A program made the translations under genes and the position numbers. The notes under the pieces are model-generated. The model was not told the DNA's origin and ran no database searches. It saw nothing but the letters and a program-made list of their open reading frames with translations. A stretch of 64,000 nt of DNA, taken from assembly GCF_000801295.1 (NCBI RefSeq), contig NZ_AP012978.1:1674001-1738000 (forward strand), written 5' to 3'. Source of the stretch: an endosymbiont of unidentified scaly snail isolate Monju (lineage in GTDB: Bacteria > Pseudomonadota > Gammaproteobacteria > Chromatiales > Chromatiaceae). Below, piece after piece: positions 1 through 11,595 of this stretch. How positions within the stretch are numbered: the first letter of the stretch is position 1; every line of letters starts with the position of its first letter.

Positions 1-95
1 GCACGTACCAGCTCGGCTGCCACCGGTGGCGTCAGTGCCACCCGGCCCTCCAGCGGCTTGATCTCCCGTGGCACCCCCACACATCGTCCCTTCAT
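1..95 (-). CDS. ald: Alanine dehydrogenase, N-terminal fragment
   Basis: The minus-strand reading from an ATG at 95-93 runs off the left edge of the window after about 31 codons. It reads MKGRCVGVPREIKP and continues with RVALTP, which matches the start of NAD-dependent alanine dehydrogenase (GVPKEIKxxExRVALTP in the family). That enzyme interconverts L-alanine with pyruvate and ammonium. A GGGAGA ribosome site lies just upstream of the ATG. The gene diverges from trxB. Only the beginning is visible, so a related member such as a transhydrogenase alpha subunit cannot be fully excluded. Confidence 0.8.
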   Translation of the reverse strand, partial: MKGRCVGVPREIKPLEGRVALTPPVAAELVR

Positions 96-143
96 CTGTT
101 CTCTCCCGGTGCAAGGTTGGATTCCTCAACAACAGCTTAGTAG

Positions 144-1184
<1,041 letters not shown>

Positions 1185-1193
1185 AACAGCGGC

Positions 1194-1222
1194 GGCCGGG
1201 GACTCAGCCGAGATCCCCGGCC
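1194..1222. terminator. GC-rich hairpin between convergent genes
   Basis: A nine-base-pair perfect inverted repeat (GGCCGGGGA / TCCCCGGCC) lies between the ends of trxB and the PilZ gene and overlaps the latter's last codons. It could end transcription from both sides. There is no T run, so this is a placement-based guess. Confidence 0.35.
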
Positions 1223-1890
1223 CCGGTAGCCAGCTGTTCCATCACCCAGGCGTGCAACAGCACCTGCTGGAAGCGGTTGATCGCGCGAAACTGGATCCCG
1301 TGCAAATGAACCAGGCGGCGCCTGCCATCCTCCTCGAGCATGCGCTCGCAGCGGCTGCGCACGTCGCCGACCAGGTTCAAGGCCTCGGCCTGCCCCAGCA
1401 CCTCCAGGTTGAACAGGATCTGCACCATGTCCCCCACCTCGCCCAGAGGGACCCGGGACTGCAAGCGCACCCCGGTCTCGCTCAGGTCGGCGATCTCTGC
1501 CTGCTGGAAATACTCGGGCTGATCCGGCTGCCGAGTGTTGCGTACCTGACAGGCGATCCGCGTCCTCACCCGCGCCGAGTTGCGCACCACGATCTGCTCG
1601 AACTCGCGTGGCCAGGCCAGGTGCAGATGCGGATAGGGCTTGACCGGTGCCGCCAGCACCCGCGAGGTGAAGCCCACCACGCTGTCACCACGCAGCATGC
1701 GCACCTTGAAGACCTGGCCTTCGCGCACGATCTTGTACTTGCCCTCCCGGGTCACCGGATTGGTGACCACGAGGCTGGAACCCACCAGGTAGCCGATCAC
1801 GCGCACCAGCTCGCGCGGCGCCTCGTCCGGCACCAGCGGCTGGATCTGCATGGGTGCCCCTATGGCCAGATTGAGCGTATCTTCAGACAT
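1204..1890 (-). CDS. PilZ-domain protein, YcgR-like flagellar brake
   Basis: About 228 residues. The N-terminal half resembles the YcgR N-domain (LNLAIGAPMQIQ near the start, then VIGYLVGSSLVV). The C-terminal half is a PilZ domain whose c-di-GMP-binding elements are visible: RVRTRIACQV is the RxxxR-type segment, and ADLSETGVRLQ is the D-x-S-x-x-G motif. Proteins of this type bind c-di-GMP and slow flagella or alter surface behaviour. The reading frame extends upstream, but the ATG at 1890 gives the family-like start. No flagellar genes are in the window, so the target is unknown. Confidence 0.8.
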   Translation of the reverse strand: MSEDTLNLAIGAPMQIQPLVPDEAPRELVRVIGYLVGSSLVVTNPVTREGKYKIVREGQVFKVRMLRGDSVVGFTSRVLAAPVKPYPHLHLAWPREFEQIVVRNSARVRTRIACQVRNTRQPDQPEYFQQAEIADLSETGVRLQSRVPLGEVGDMVQILFNLEVLGQAEALNLVGDVRSRCERMLEEDGRRRLVHLHGIQFRAINRFQQVLLHAWVMEQLATGAGDLG

Positions 1891-1994
1891 CGTGGCCAAT
1901 AACGGCAGCCGATCAGGAACCTTTATCCCGACATGTATTGCGTCATCTCCCACGCCCCCGAGCGACCAGCCACCATCCTCAGGAGACCTTGCCC

Positions 1995-3150
1995 ATGAAG
2001 CCACGGGTGGAGATCCTCGAGAACCTGTCCACGGTATCGGCCGAGGAGTGGAACCGGCTCGGCGTGGCTGCCCTGCCCTTCCTGCGGTATGAGTTCCTGC
2101 GCGCCCTCGAGGTCCACGACTGCCTGGGCGAACGCTTCGGCTGGCTGCCGCGACACATTGTGGTGCACGACGCGCAGGACCGGCTGGTCGCCGCCTGCCC
2201 GCTGTACCTCAAGTTCAATTCCTACGGCGAATTCGTGTTCGACTGGGCCTGGGCCGACGCCTATGAACGCAACGGGCTGCGCTACTACCCCAAGCTGGTC
2301 TCGGCCTCACCCCTACACTCCGGCCTCCGGCCCGAAACTGCTGATCGCGCAGGACGCCCCCGAACCGGACGGCCTGCGCCACCTGCTGCTGGAGACCGCC
2401 CGGCAACTGGCCGAGGCAGAGCGTGCCTCCTCGTTGCACTGGCTGTTCACCCCCGAAGAGGAAACCACCTTTCTCGAGGCCCGCGGTTACCTGCGCCGCA
2501 CCGGCTGCCAGTTTCACTGGGAGAACCAGGGCTGGCAGGACTTCGACGACTTTCTCGCGGCGCTCAGTCACGCCAAGCGCAAGAACATTCGCCGCGAGCG
2601 TCGCAAGGTGCATGAGGCCGGCATCCGTTTCCGCCAGCTCGACGGGCAGACCGCCAGCGAGGCCGACTGGGCCGACTTCCACCAGCTCTACGAGACCACC
2701 TTCGACCGCAAGGGCGGCCTCCCCACCCTCTCGCTCGACTTCTTCCTCGACATCGCCGAGCGTCTGCCTGCACAAGTTCTGCTGGTACAGGCACTGAAAG
2801 ATAATCAGGTGGTCGCCGCCGCCTTCAACCTGGTCGGCGAGACGACCCTCTACGGACGACACTGGGGCTGCCGCGCACACTACGACAGCCTGCACTTCGA
2901 GACCTGCTACTACCAGGGTCTGGACTTCTGCCTGCAACGTGGCCTGCAACGCTTCGAACCGGGCGCCCAGGGCGAGCACAAGATCGCCCGCGGCTTTCTG
3001 CCCACCCCCACCTGGTCGGCACACTGGCTGGCAGATGCGCACTTCGCCCGAGCCGTGCAACAATTCCTGCAACACGAAACCGAAGGAATGCAGGACTACA
3101 TGGACGAACTGGCCGGGCACTCGCCCTACCGCCGATCGGAGAGTGCATGA
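1995..3150 (+). pseudogene. FemAB/GNAT-like N-acyltransferase (COG3146 type), frameshifted
   Basis: Two overlapping frames together encode a protein of about 384 residues of the predicted N-acyltransferase family often called peptidoglycan biosynthesis/recognition protein. The first frame (from ATG 1995) gives WNRLG, RYEFLRALE and VFDWAWADAYERNGLRYYPKLV. The second resumes at 2314 with TPASGPKLL and continues through KRKNIRRERR, HYDSLHFETCYYQGL and FEPGAQGEHK to the stop. Removing one C from the CCCC at 2310-2313 restores a single frame. The stop overlaps the aat start (ATGA), so it is the first gene of an aat-bpt operon. A sequencing error in the C run is as likely as real loss. Confidence 0.8.
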
Positions 3151-3860
3151 TCTTTCGCCTCGACGACACCCCGCCCGATCACCCTTTTCCCAATCCCGCG
3201 CTGGCCGAGAGCGACCCCAACGGCCTGCTCGCCGTCGGCGGCGACCTGCACCCGCGCCGCCTGCTCAACGCCTACCGTCACGGCATCTTCCCCTGGTTCA
3301 GCGAGGACCAGCCCATCCTCTGGTGGAGCCCCGATCCGCGCATGGTCCTGTTCCCCGACGAGATCCACGTCGCCCGCAGCCTGCGCCGGCAGATGCGCCG
3401 TGGCGGCCTGGAGCTGCGCATCGACAGCGATTTTGCCGGTGTACTCGATGGCTGCGCGGCACCACGACGCGAAGACGAGGGCACCTGGCTGATCCCGGAG
3501 ATGCGCACCGCCTACCTGACCCTGCACCGCATGGGGTGGGCCCATTCCTTCGAACTGTGGCAGGACGAGCGGCTGGTCGGCGTGACCCTGGGGAGCATGT
3601 TCTTCGGCGAGTCCATGTTCAGCCGTATCCCCAGCGCCTCGCGCATCGTCCTGGTCTATCTTTGTGAACACCTGTCCGCCAACCGCTTCCCGGTGATCGA
3701 CTGCCAGATCCACAACTCCCACCTGGAACGCATGGGCGCGCGCGAGATACCGCGCTCCCATTTCCAACGCCTGCTGGCCGAGGCAGTGGAGACCCCCTGC
3801 GAGGCCACCGTCTGGCAGACCGCGCCCCTCGACTGCCGTGAGCTGGAGCACGTACGGTGA
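3147..3860 (+). CDS. aat: Leucyl/phenylalanyl-tRNA--protein transferase
   Basis: A 237-residue cytoplasmic enzyme that adds Leu or Phe from charged tRNA to proteins with N-terminal Arg or Lys, marking them for ClpS/ClpAP. Family signatures are visible: [21 protein letters not shown] near the start, [35 protein letters not shown] and [19 protein letters not shown]. The length is normal. It overlaps both neighbours by four bases (ATGA and GTGA). Its substrates' recognition partners clpS and clpA lie 3-4 kb away. Confidence 0.97.
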   Translation: MIFRLDDTPPDHPFPNPALAESDPNGLLAVGGDLHPRRLLNAYRHGIFPWFSEDQPILWWSPDPRMVLFPDEIHVARSLRRQMRRGGLELRIDSDFAGVLDGCAAPRREDEGTWLIPEMRTAYLTLHRMGWAHSFELWQDERLVGVTLGSMFFGESMFSRIPSASRIVLVYLCEHLSANRFPVIDCQIHNSHLERMGAREIPRSHFQRLLAEAVETPCEATVWQTAPLDCRELEHVR

Positions 3861-4613
3861 ACGCACAGTCATTGCGCCTGACGCTCTATCTCTCTGCCCC
3901 GCAGCCGTGCAGCTACCTGGCCGGACAGGAGGCACAGAGTCTGTTCGCCGATCCGCAAGGCCCCATGGACACGCGGATCTACGGCCAGTTGGTGCAACGG
4001 GGCTTCCGCCGCAGCGGGCACCTGGTGTACCGACCGAGGTGCCCGGAATGCCAGCAGTGTCGCTCCGCGCGGGTGCCGGTCGCGACCTTCCGCCCCCGGC
4101 GCCGCCACCGCCGGGTGCTGCGCGCCAACCGCGACCTGCGAATCGTGCCAGTGCCACCGGCCTTCCGCGAGGAACACTTCACCCTGTATCGTCGCTACAC
4201 CCGCGCCCGCCATGCCGGCGGCAGCATGGCCGATTCGAGCGCACAGGAATACATGGACTTCCTGGTCGCCGACTGGTGCGCGACCGACTTCCTCGAGATC
4301 CGCCTGAGCGACCAGCTCCTGGGCGTGGCCGTCACCGATCGCCTGACCGACGGCCTCTCGGCGGTCTACACCTTCTTCGATCCCGATCAGCCCGGACGCT
4401 CGCTGGGCACCTGGGCCATCCTCGCCCAGATCGAGCGGGCACGCGAACTCGGCCTGCCCTGGCTGTACCTGGGCTATGCGCCACAAGACCGGGTTCCGCC
4501 CCATCGAGCTGTACGACGGGCAGGGCTGGTGCCGTTTCGAAGCCGGCGAGACGGTCGAACTCCAGGTTCGGCCCGGGGACGGGCCTCCTGCAGGGCGGGA
4601 GCGGCATCCCTGA
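3857..4613 (+). pseudogene. bpt: Aspartate/glutamate leucyltransferase (Bpt), internal deletion
   Basis: Bpt adds Leu to N-terminal Asp or Glu. The first 207 codons, from a GTG overlapping the aat stop, match the family: [54 protein letters not shown]. The family then continues WIxxCxKMxYK. Here that segment is missing, and [18 protein letters not shown] appears in another frame from 4476, ending at 4611-4613. About 23 bases seem to be lost after codon 207. As written, the frame runs on past the infA start. The true C-terminus ends in a palindromic repeat. Deletion or assembly error cannot be separated here. Confidence 0.8.
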
Positions 4614-4650
4614 CACGAAGGGCTCGGCCCGGGGACGTCCCCCTGCAAGG
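4566..4650 (+). repeat. REP-like palindromic repeat, two partial units
   Basis: Two copies of the core TTCGGCCCGGGGAC (the second begins CTCGG) followed by CTCCTGCA or CCCCTGCA. The same core is found in an array at 24399-24563 and inverted at 16322-16388. The first unit forms the last codons and stop of bpt, and the second sits in the infA leader region. The units form GC hairpins through GGCCCGGGGACGGGCC-type symmetry. Confidence 0.75.
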
Positions 4651-4681
4651 CAGGATCAGCGCCGACCTGCAGGCGCGATTT

Positions 4682-4690
4682 TGCTATACT
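4682..4690 (+). promoter_or_regulatory. Extended -10 promoter for infA
   Basis: The sequence TGCTATACT is an extended -10 element 47 bases before the infA start. The matching -35 position (CCGACC near 4662) is weak, as is usual for extended -10 promoters. Assigned by sequence and position only. Confidence 0.5.
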
Positions 4691-4737
4691 CCGCGTCCAT
4701 CTCGGCGTCATGCCGACATCGAAACCGGACAGAGACG

Positions 4738-4956
4738 ATGGCAAAAGAAGACGTGATCGAAATGGAAGGGACCGTGATCGAGACCCTTCCCAATACCATG
4801 TTCCGTGTGGAGCTGGAGAACGGCCATGTGGTGACGGCCCACATCTCGGGCAAGATGCGCAAGCACTACATCCGCATCCTCACCGGCGACAAGGTCAAGG
4901 TGGAACTGACCCCCTACGACCTGACCAAGGGTCGCATCACCTACCGCGAGCGCTGA
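4738..4956 (+). CDS. infA: Translation initiation factor IF-1
   Basis: A 72-residue S1/OB-fold protein that binds the 30S A site during initiation. [13 protein letters not shown], the [10 protein letters not shown] block and the ending GRITYRER are diagnostic, and the length is exact. It lies between the aat-bpt operon and the convergent clpA, the usual gammaproteobacterial neighbourhood. Confidence 0.98.
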   Translation: MAKEDVIEMEGTVIETLPNTMFRVELENGHVVTAHISGKMRKHYIRILTGDKVKVELTPYDLTKGRITYRER

Positions 4957-4983
4957 TCCCGACGCGTCATCCCCGCCGCGGGG

Positions 4984-7242
4984 TCAGTGCACCTCCCGCG
5001 GCCGGATGTCGAACGCCAGCTCGTCATCCTCCAGGGTGATCCGCACCTCGCCACCCTGCGCCAGGCGGCCGAACAGCAGATCCTCGGCCAGCCGCTTCTT
5101 GATCTTCTCGCGAATCAGCCGCGCCATGGGCCGTGCGCCCATCAGCGGGTCGTGGCCGTGTGCGGCCAGCCACTCGCGCGCCGCCTGATCGACCGACAGG
5201 CTCACCCCCTTCTCCGCCAGCTGCTGCTCCAGTTCGAACAGGAACTTGTCCACCACGTGCGCGATGGTCTTGTCGTCCAGCGGGGCGAACTGGATGATGG
5301 CGTCGAGGCGGTTGCGGAACTCGGGGGTGAACAGCTTCTCGATGGCCTGCATGCCGTCGCTGGAGTGGTCCTGCGAGGTGAAGCCGATCGAACGCCGTGA
5401 CATCTCCGAGGCCCCCGCGTTGGTGGTCATGACGATGATCACATTGCGGAAATCGGCCTTGCGCCCGTTGTTGTCGGTCAGGGTGCCGTGGTCCATCACC
5501 TGCAGCAGCAGGTTGAACACATCGGGATGGGCCTTCTCGATCTCGTCGAGCAGCAGCACCGCATGCGGGTGCTTGTTGATCTCCTCGGTGAGCAGACCAC
5601 CCTGGTCGAAGCCCACATAGCCCGGCGGCGCGCCGATCAGGCGCGAGACGGTATGGCGTTCCATGTATTCGGACATGTCGAAGCGGATCAGCTTCATCCC
5701 CAGCACGCGCGCGAGCTGGCGGGTCACCTCGGTCTTGCCCACCCCGGTAGGTCCGGCAAACAGGAAGGAGCCGATCGGCTTGTCCTCGGTGCCCAGGCCC
5801 GAACGGTTCATGCGGATGGCCGAGGCCAGTGCCTCGATCGCCGGGTCCTGGCCGAACACCACCATCTGCAGGTCACGGGTGAGGTTCTTGAGCGCCTCGG
5901 TGTCGGTCGAGGAGACCTTGCGGGGCGGGATACGCGCGATCTTGGCCACGATGGCCTCGATCTCGCCCACACCGATGGTCTTGCGCCGCTTCGAGGGGGC
6001 ACGCAGCTGGTTGGCCGCGCCAGCCTCGTCGATCACGTCGATAGCCTTGTCCGGCATGTGCCGGTCGTTGATGTACTTGTCGGCCAGCTCGGCGGCGGCG
6101 CGCAGGGCCCGTGCCGAGTACTTCACCTGGTGATGTTCCTCGAAACGGCTCTTGAGCCCCTTGAGGATCTGGATGGTGTCCTCCACCGAGGGCTCCTCGA
6201 TATCGACCTTCTGGAAGCGCCGCGCCAGGGCTCGATCCTTCTCGAAGATGCCACGGTATTCCTGGTAAGTGGTCGAGCCGATGCAGCGCAGCTCACCATT
6301 GGCCAGCATGGGCTTGATCAGGTTGGAGGCGTCCATCACCCCGCCCGAGGCCGCCCCGGCACCGATGATGGTGTGGATCTCGTCGATAAACAGGATGGCC
6401 TCGGGCTGCGCCTTGAGCTCGGCCAGCACGGCCTTGAGACGCTTCTCGAAGTCACCCCGGTACTTGGTGCCGGCCACCAGGCTGCCCAGATCCAGCGCAT
6501 AGATGGTGCAATCGGCAAGCACCTCCGGCACCTCGCCATCGACAATGCGCTTGGCCAGGCCTTCGGCGATGGCCGTCTTGCCCACGCCGGCCTTGCCGAC
6601 CAGCAGCGGGTTGTTCTTGCGGCGCCGGCACAGGATCTGGATGGTGCGCTCCACCTCGAGCTGGCGACCGATCAGCGGGTCGATGCGCCCCTCGCGGGCC
6701 AGGGCGTTGAGGTTGGCCGCCCAGCTCGCCAGCGCGCCGGCCTCTTCCTGTCCCTCCTCGCCCTCGGACGGCAGTTCGCCCTCGCCGCGCTGCTGTTCGG
6801 ACTCGCTGGACACCTTGGAGATGCCGTGCGAGATGTAGTTGACCACGTCCAGGCGGGTGATGCCCTGCTTTTCCAGGAAATACACCGCCTGCGAATCCTG
6901 TTCGCTGAAGATCGCCACCAGCACGTTGGCGCCACTGACCTCGGTCTTCTCGGAAGACTGCACATGGAACACCGCGCGCTGCAGCACGCGCTGAAAGCCC
7001 AGGGTGGGCTGGGTCTCGCGCTCGTCGCCCACAGGGATGCGCGGGGTGGTCTCCTCGAGAAATTCCTCGAGATCACGGCGCAGGACGGTCAGATCGGCCG
7101 CACAGGCACGCAATACCTCGGCCGCCGTGGGGTTGTCGATCAGGGCCAGCAGCAGGTGTTCGATGGTCATGAACTCATGCTGATGCGCCCGGGCTTCGCG
7201 AAAGGCCTGATTGAGAGTGAATTCGAGTTCCTTGCTCAGCAT
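4984..7242 (-). CDS. clpA: ATP-dependent Clp protease ATP-binding subunit ClpA
   Basis: A 752-residue AAA+ unfoldase that feeds substrates to ClpP. The Clp N-domain repeats cover about residues 1-150, followed by an acidic linker. The first ATPase has Walker A GKAGVGKT at 216-223. The second has GPTGVGKT near 500 with DEIEKAHPDVFNLLLQ. HDPLMGARPM near the C-terminus is typical. It lies downstream of clpS on the same strand, so the adaptor and the unfoldase are probably cotranscribed. With aat and bpt nearby, this is the N-end rule pathway. Confidence 0.97.
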   Translation of the reverse strand: MLSKELEFTLNQAFREARAHQHEFMTIEHLLLALIDNPTAAEVLRACAADLTVLRRDLEEFLEETTPRIPVGDERETQPTLGFQRVLQRAVFHVQSSEKTEVSGANVLVAIFSEQDSQAVYFLEKQGITRLDVVNYISHGISKVSSESEQQRGEGELPSEGEEGQEEAGALASWAANLNALAREGRIDPLIGRQLEVERTIQILCRRRKNNPLLVGKAGVGKTAIAEGLAKRIVDGEVPEVLADCTIYALDLGSLVAGTKYRGDFEKRLKAVLAELKAQPEAILFIDEIHTIIGAGAASGGVMDASNLIKPMLANGELRCIGSTTYQEYRGIFEKDRALARRFQKVDIEEPSVEDTIQILKGLKSRFEEHHQVKYSARALRAAAELADKYINDRHMPDKAIDVIDEAGAANQLRAPSKRRKTIGVGEIEAIVAKIARIPPRKVSSTDTEALKNLTRDLQMVVFGQDPAIEALASAIRMNRSGLGTEDKPIGSFLFAGPTGVGKTEVTRQLARVLGMKLIRFDMSEYMERHTVSRLIGAPPGYVGFDQGGLLTEEINKHPHAVLLLDEIEKAHPDVFNLLLQVMDHGTLTDNNGRKADFRNVIIVMTTNAGASEMSRRSIGFTSQDHSSDGMQAIEKLFTPEFRNRLDAIIQFAPLDDKTIAHVVDKFLFELEQQLAEKGVSLSVDQAAREWLAAHGHDPLMGARPMARLIREKIKKRLAEDLLFGRLAQGGEVRITLEDDELAFDIRPREVH

Positions 7243-7306
7243 GTCGTTTGAACCTGTTGCTGCCCGTCACGGAATAGACCGCCGCAACGGGTGAAAAATC
7301 CGCCCC

Positions 7307-7633
7307 TCAGGCCTCTTCCATGTCGCACAGCAGGGGATGCTGGTTGGCGCGCGAAAACTCGTTGACCTGGTTCACCTTGGTCTCGGCGATCTCGCGGGTG
7401 AACACCCCGCACACGCCCACGCCCCGCGTGTGCACGTGCAGCATCACCCGCGTGGCCTTCTCCCGGTCCATGTGGAAGAAGTGCTCGAGTACATGCACCA
7501 CGAACTCCATTGGAGTGTAGTCGTCATTCAGCAGGATGACCTTGTACATGGGCGGCCGCTTGAGCTTCGGCTTCGCCGGCTCGACCGCCAGGCCACCTTC
7601 ATCGTCGTGCAGAGAATCGTTGTTGCTGCTCAT
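7307..7633 (-). CDS. clpS: ATP-dependent Clp protease adaptor ClpS
   Basis: A 108-residue adaptor that delivers N-degron proteins to Clp[22 protein letters not shown] carries the Asn-Asp-Asp-Tyr-Thr-Pro-Met-Glu pocket that reads N-terminal residues, and [21 protein letters not shown] follows. The N-terminal tail is disordered and charged. It is followed by clpA 64 bases later and divergent from the cold-shock gene. Confidence 0.97.
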   Translation of the reverse strand: MSSNNDSLHDDEGGLAVEPAKPKLKRPPMYKVILLNDDYTPMEFVVHVLEHFFHMDREKATRVMLHVHTRGVGVCGVFTREIAETKVNQVNEFSRANQHPLLCDMEEA

Positions 7634-7788
7634 CTTCCCGGTCTGGCGTGACTTCGCGTTCGGTCTCTATTCTGACCCATGGACATCGGGTTGCAAACGC
7701 AGGATTTCAAGGGAACCTTCGTGAACGGCCGCAGATGAAGAATCAGCATATCCGAATTTACAAATGTTATGACAATACAATCACTTGT

Positions 7789-7816
7789 TTGACCGACGAC
7801 GGTCAAGGTCTATACT
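7789..7816 (+). promoter_or_regulatory. Sigma-70 promoter of the cold-shock gene
   Basis: TTGACC at 7789-7794, a 16-base spacer and TATACT at 7811-7816. Transcription should start near 7823, giving an untranslated leader of about 90 bases before the ATG at 7916. A long leader is typical of cold-shock mRNAs. Confidence 0.65.
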
Positions 7817-7915
7817 CGGTGAGCGATGTCGCACCAGGGTAATGCGGTCGATAACACGATAAACAGCACCGCCGCCCCAAGCATCGATGCGGAAAACCCC
7901 ATGGGAGGACTGACG

Positions 7916-8134
7916 ATGGTCACTGGAGTATTAAAGTGGTTCAACAATGCAAAGGGTTACGGCTTCGTGACCCCGGACGAAGGTGATCAGGATATCTTCG
8001 TCCATTTCAGCGCGATCGAGATGGAGGGCTACCGGACGCTGAAGGAAGGTCAGCGCGTGGAGTTCGAAGTGGAGGAAGGCCCCAAGGGCCTGCACGCCCT
8101 GCGACTGCACACCATTCAGCCCGCCATGGCCTGA
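7916..8134 (+). CDS. Cold-shock domain protein (CspD/CspA family)
   Basis: A 72-residue single cold-shock domain that binds single-stranded RNA or DNA. The two RNA-binding motifs are visible: KGYGFVTP (RNP1) and DIFVHFS (RNP2). The ATG at 7916 was chosen because GGGAGGA lies 7 bases before it. The open frame extends further upstream without a better site. Its position next to clpS/clpA matches cspD in other gammaproteobacteria. A strong terminator follows. Confidence 0.9.
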   Translation: MVTGVLKWFNNAKGYGFVTPDEGDQDIFVHFSAIEMEGYRTLKEGQRVEFEVEEGPKGLHALRLHTIQPAMA

Positions 8135-8152
8135 TGCGGCCAGGCGCAGAAA

Positions 8153-8186
8153 ACCCCGACCGGCTCCGGCCCGTCGGGGTTTTTTT
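8153..8186 (+). terminator. Intrinsic terminator after the cold-shock gene
   Basis: Stem ACCCCGAC / GTCGGGGT with a short GC loop followed by a run of seven T. It also separates the gene from the convergent icd. Confidence 0.9.
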
Positions 8187-8204
8187 GTATCCGCCAGCCG
8201 CGGT

Positions 8205-9461
<1,257 letters not shown>

Positions 9462-9514
9462 GGAAACGATCCGTTCGGTTAGGGAAAGCCCGGTATTTTA
9501 GCACCATCGACCCC

Positions 9515-10114
9515 ATGCCCCGACTCGTCCTGTTCAACAAGCCCTTCGGCGTGCTCAGCCAGTTCACCGACGGGAAAAACCGCGCCACCCTGGCCGACTG
9601 GATCGATCTGCCCGGCGTCTACCCGGCCGGACGACTGGACCGCGACAGCGAGGGACTGCTGCTGCTCACCGACGATGGCGCCCTGGCCCACCGCCTGACC
9701 CACCCGCGCAAGCGCACCTGGAAGACCTATCTCGTACAGGTGGAGGGGGAGATCGACGAAGCGGCGCTGGCGGCCCTGCGCGCCGGCATCACCCTGAAGG
9801 ACGGCCCCACCCTGCCGGCACGCGCCCGCCGCGTGCGCGAACCCGACTGGCTGTGGCCACGCGACCCGCCGGTACGTTATCGCGCGCGCATCCCCACCAG
9901 CTGGCTGGAGCTGCAGATCCGCGAGGGCCGCAACCGCCAGGTGCGGCGCATGACCGCGCAGGTCGGCTTCCCCACCCTGCGCCTGGTCCGCATCCGCATC
10001 GGTGACTGGCGGCTCGACGGCCTGGCACCGGGGCAATGGCGGGTGCTCGAGGTGGCGGCATGCCCACCGGCCCCGCGGCGAAAGAACACCCCGAAACATC
10101 GCCGGAGACGCTGA
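9515..10114 (+). CDS. rluE: 23S rRNA pseudouridine synthase, RluE type
   Basis: A 199-residue RsuA-family pseudouridine synthase. The catalytic loop [14 protein letters not shown] begins near residue 39 and carries the nucleophilic Asp42. [21 protein letters not shown] is the conserved C-terminal strand. It lacks an N-terminal S4 domain, as RluE does, and E. coli RluE modifies U2457. The gene sits next to icd, as in E. coli. The C-terminal tail is Arg/Lys-rich. Confidence 0.9.
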   Translation: MPRLVLFNKPFGVLSQFTDGKNRATLADWIDLPGVYPAGRLDRDSEGLLLLTDDGALAHRLTHPRKRTWKTYLVQVEGEIDEAALAALRAGITLKDGPTLPARARRVREPDWLWPRDPPVRYRARIPTSWLELQIREGRNRQVRRMTAQVGFPTLRLVRIRIGDWRLDGLAPGQWRVLEVAACPPAPRRKNTPKHRRRR

Positions 10115-10123
10115 CTCGCCGGC

Positions 10124-11464
10124 TCAGGCCGTATTGCGCAGGCGCTTGAGGTGCCGGTAGAGGGTGCGTTCGCTGATACCGAGCCGTTCGGCAGCGCGCC
10201 CGCGGTGGCCGTCGCACTCGGCCAGCACCCGCAGCATCTCCTCGACCGAGGGGCCGCTGCCTCGGCGATCGAGCAGGCGGGCCGCCTCGGGGTCGATCAG
10301 CCGTTTCCCGCCGGTTTCCCGATCGGCATCGTCGGCAAACAGCAGGTGATCGAACACCAGGTGCTCGATCCGCAGCGGTTCGTCCGCAGCGTAGATCACC
10401 GCACGCTCAATCAGGTTGCGCAGTTCGCGCACATTGCCGGGATAGTCATGGGCGAGCAATGCCGCTTCCACTTCGGGCGCCAGTTCGCGCAAGGCCGCAT
10501 CGGGCTGGAACTGGCGCAGAAAATGCCGCGCCAGCAGGGGGATATCCTTGCGCCGCTCGCGCAGCGGCGGCAGTTGTATGGGGAAGGCCGAGAGGCGGTA
10601 GTACAGGTCCCTGCGCAGATTGCCCTGCTCCACCCGCTGTTGCAGCTCACCGAAGGAAGCGATGATGACCCGCACATCGACCCGCCGGTAGTCGGTCGCG
10701 CCCAGCGGCTGGATCTCGCCACATTCCAGCGCACGCAACAGCTTCAGCTGCGAAGCCAGCGGCAGCTCGCAGATCTCGTCGATGAACAGGGTGCCGCCGT
10801 CGGCCTGCTGAAACACCCCCTCGGCCAGAATCTCGCCATCGGCCGCGAGCTGGCCGAACAGCCGCCGATCCAGTTCCTCGCTGTCCCCGCTGGCCGCGCA
10901 GTCGAACACCACGAAAGGCCCGTCGGCCCGGTCGGAGCGCTGATGGATATAACGCGCCAGGCACTCCTTGCCGGTCCCGCTCTCGCCCACCAGCAGCACC
11001 GTGGTGCGGGTCGGCGCCACGCGCTGTGCCTGCTTGACCACCAATTGCATGGCCTCCGCACGACCGACCAGGAACTCCTCCGTACTTCGGGTGCGCACCG
11101 GGATGATGCTCTCGCCCATGAATTGAAGCTGTCCCTGCTCGTCGAACAGGGGCGTGGCGTTGATCTGCACCTGCTCCTCGTTGCCCTGGCCGTCGTAATG
11201 CACATGCATCACCTGGATCGCCTCGCCGCTGCGGAACAGCTCTTCCAGTGGGCAGTGCTCGCCGTGCTCGCTGCACGGGCTGTCCAGGTGATGCGATACC
11301 TCGTGACAACGCCGGCCGATCAGAGACTCGGGCCTCACCCCGTAGTGCCGCGCGTAATGGCGGTTGGCAGTGACGATGGTGTAATTGCGATCGATCACCA
11401 CGAACGGGTCGGGGAAGCTGTCGATCAACTGCTGGCAGTTGGGCTCCCGGATCTTCTTGTGCAC
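10124..11464 (-). CDS. PAS-AAA+-Fis regulator resembling sigma-54 activators, no GAFTGA
   Basis: 446 residues. An N-terminal PAS domain (about 10-130) holds a Cys-rich insert, RRCHEVSHHLDSPC then HCPLEELF, seen in some redox or heme sensors. The AAA+ domain has Walker A GESGTGKE and Walker B GGTLFIDEI, and the arginine-finger region RRDLYYRLSAFPI is present. The C-terminus is a Fis-type helix-turn-helix (RAAERLGISERTLYRHLKRL). The GAFTGA loop that contacts sigma-54 is replaced by an unrelated stretch (LFGQLAADGEILAEG). Contact with sigma-54 is therefore doubtful; it may act as a repressor or with sigma-70. It diverges from the DsrE-like gene, its likely target. Confidence 0.85.
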   Translation of the reverse strand: MHKKIREPNCQQLIDSFPDPFVVIDRNYTIVTANRHYARHYGVRPESLIGRRCHEVSHHLDSPCSEHGEHCPLEELFRSGEAIQVMHVHYDGQGNEEQVQINATPLFDEQGQLQFMGESIIPVRTRSTEEFLVGRAEAMQLVVKQAQRVAPTRTTVLLVGESGTGKECLARYIHQRSDRADGPFVVFDCAASGDSEELDRRLFGQLAADGEILAEGVFQQADGGTLFIDEICELPLASQLKLLRALECGEIQPLGATDYRRVDVRVIIASFGELQQRVEQGNLRRDLYYRLSAFPIQLPPLRERRKDIPLLARHFLRQFQPDAALRELAPEVEAALLAHDYPGNVRELRNLIERAVIYAADEPLRIEHLVFDHLLFADDADRETGGKRLIDPEAARLLDRRGSGPSVEEMLRVLAECDGHRGRAAERLGISERTLYRHLKRLRNTA

Positions 11465-11595
11465 GTCTCACCTCCCTGGGGTCTGGGGACGGCCGGTCCT
11501 CTGCGTGACCTGGCCGGCGCCGGGACTGACAAGCTGTCATTCCCGTCAATACTGACTATGCTAACTATAGCAATCCCGATTTTGCGGAGAACGTC

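Noticed and set aside
5488-7251. A 587-codon open frame opposite clpA
   Set aside because: Antisense shadow of clpA; the conserved protein is on the minus strand.
11465-11595. A sigma-54 promoter between the PAS/AAA+ regulator and the DsrE-like gene
   Set aside because: No GG-N10-GC element with the expected TGGCAC/TTGC flanks was found.
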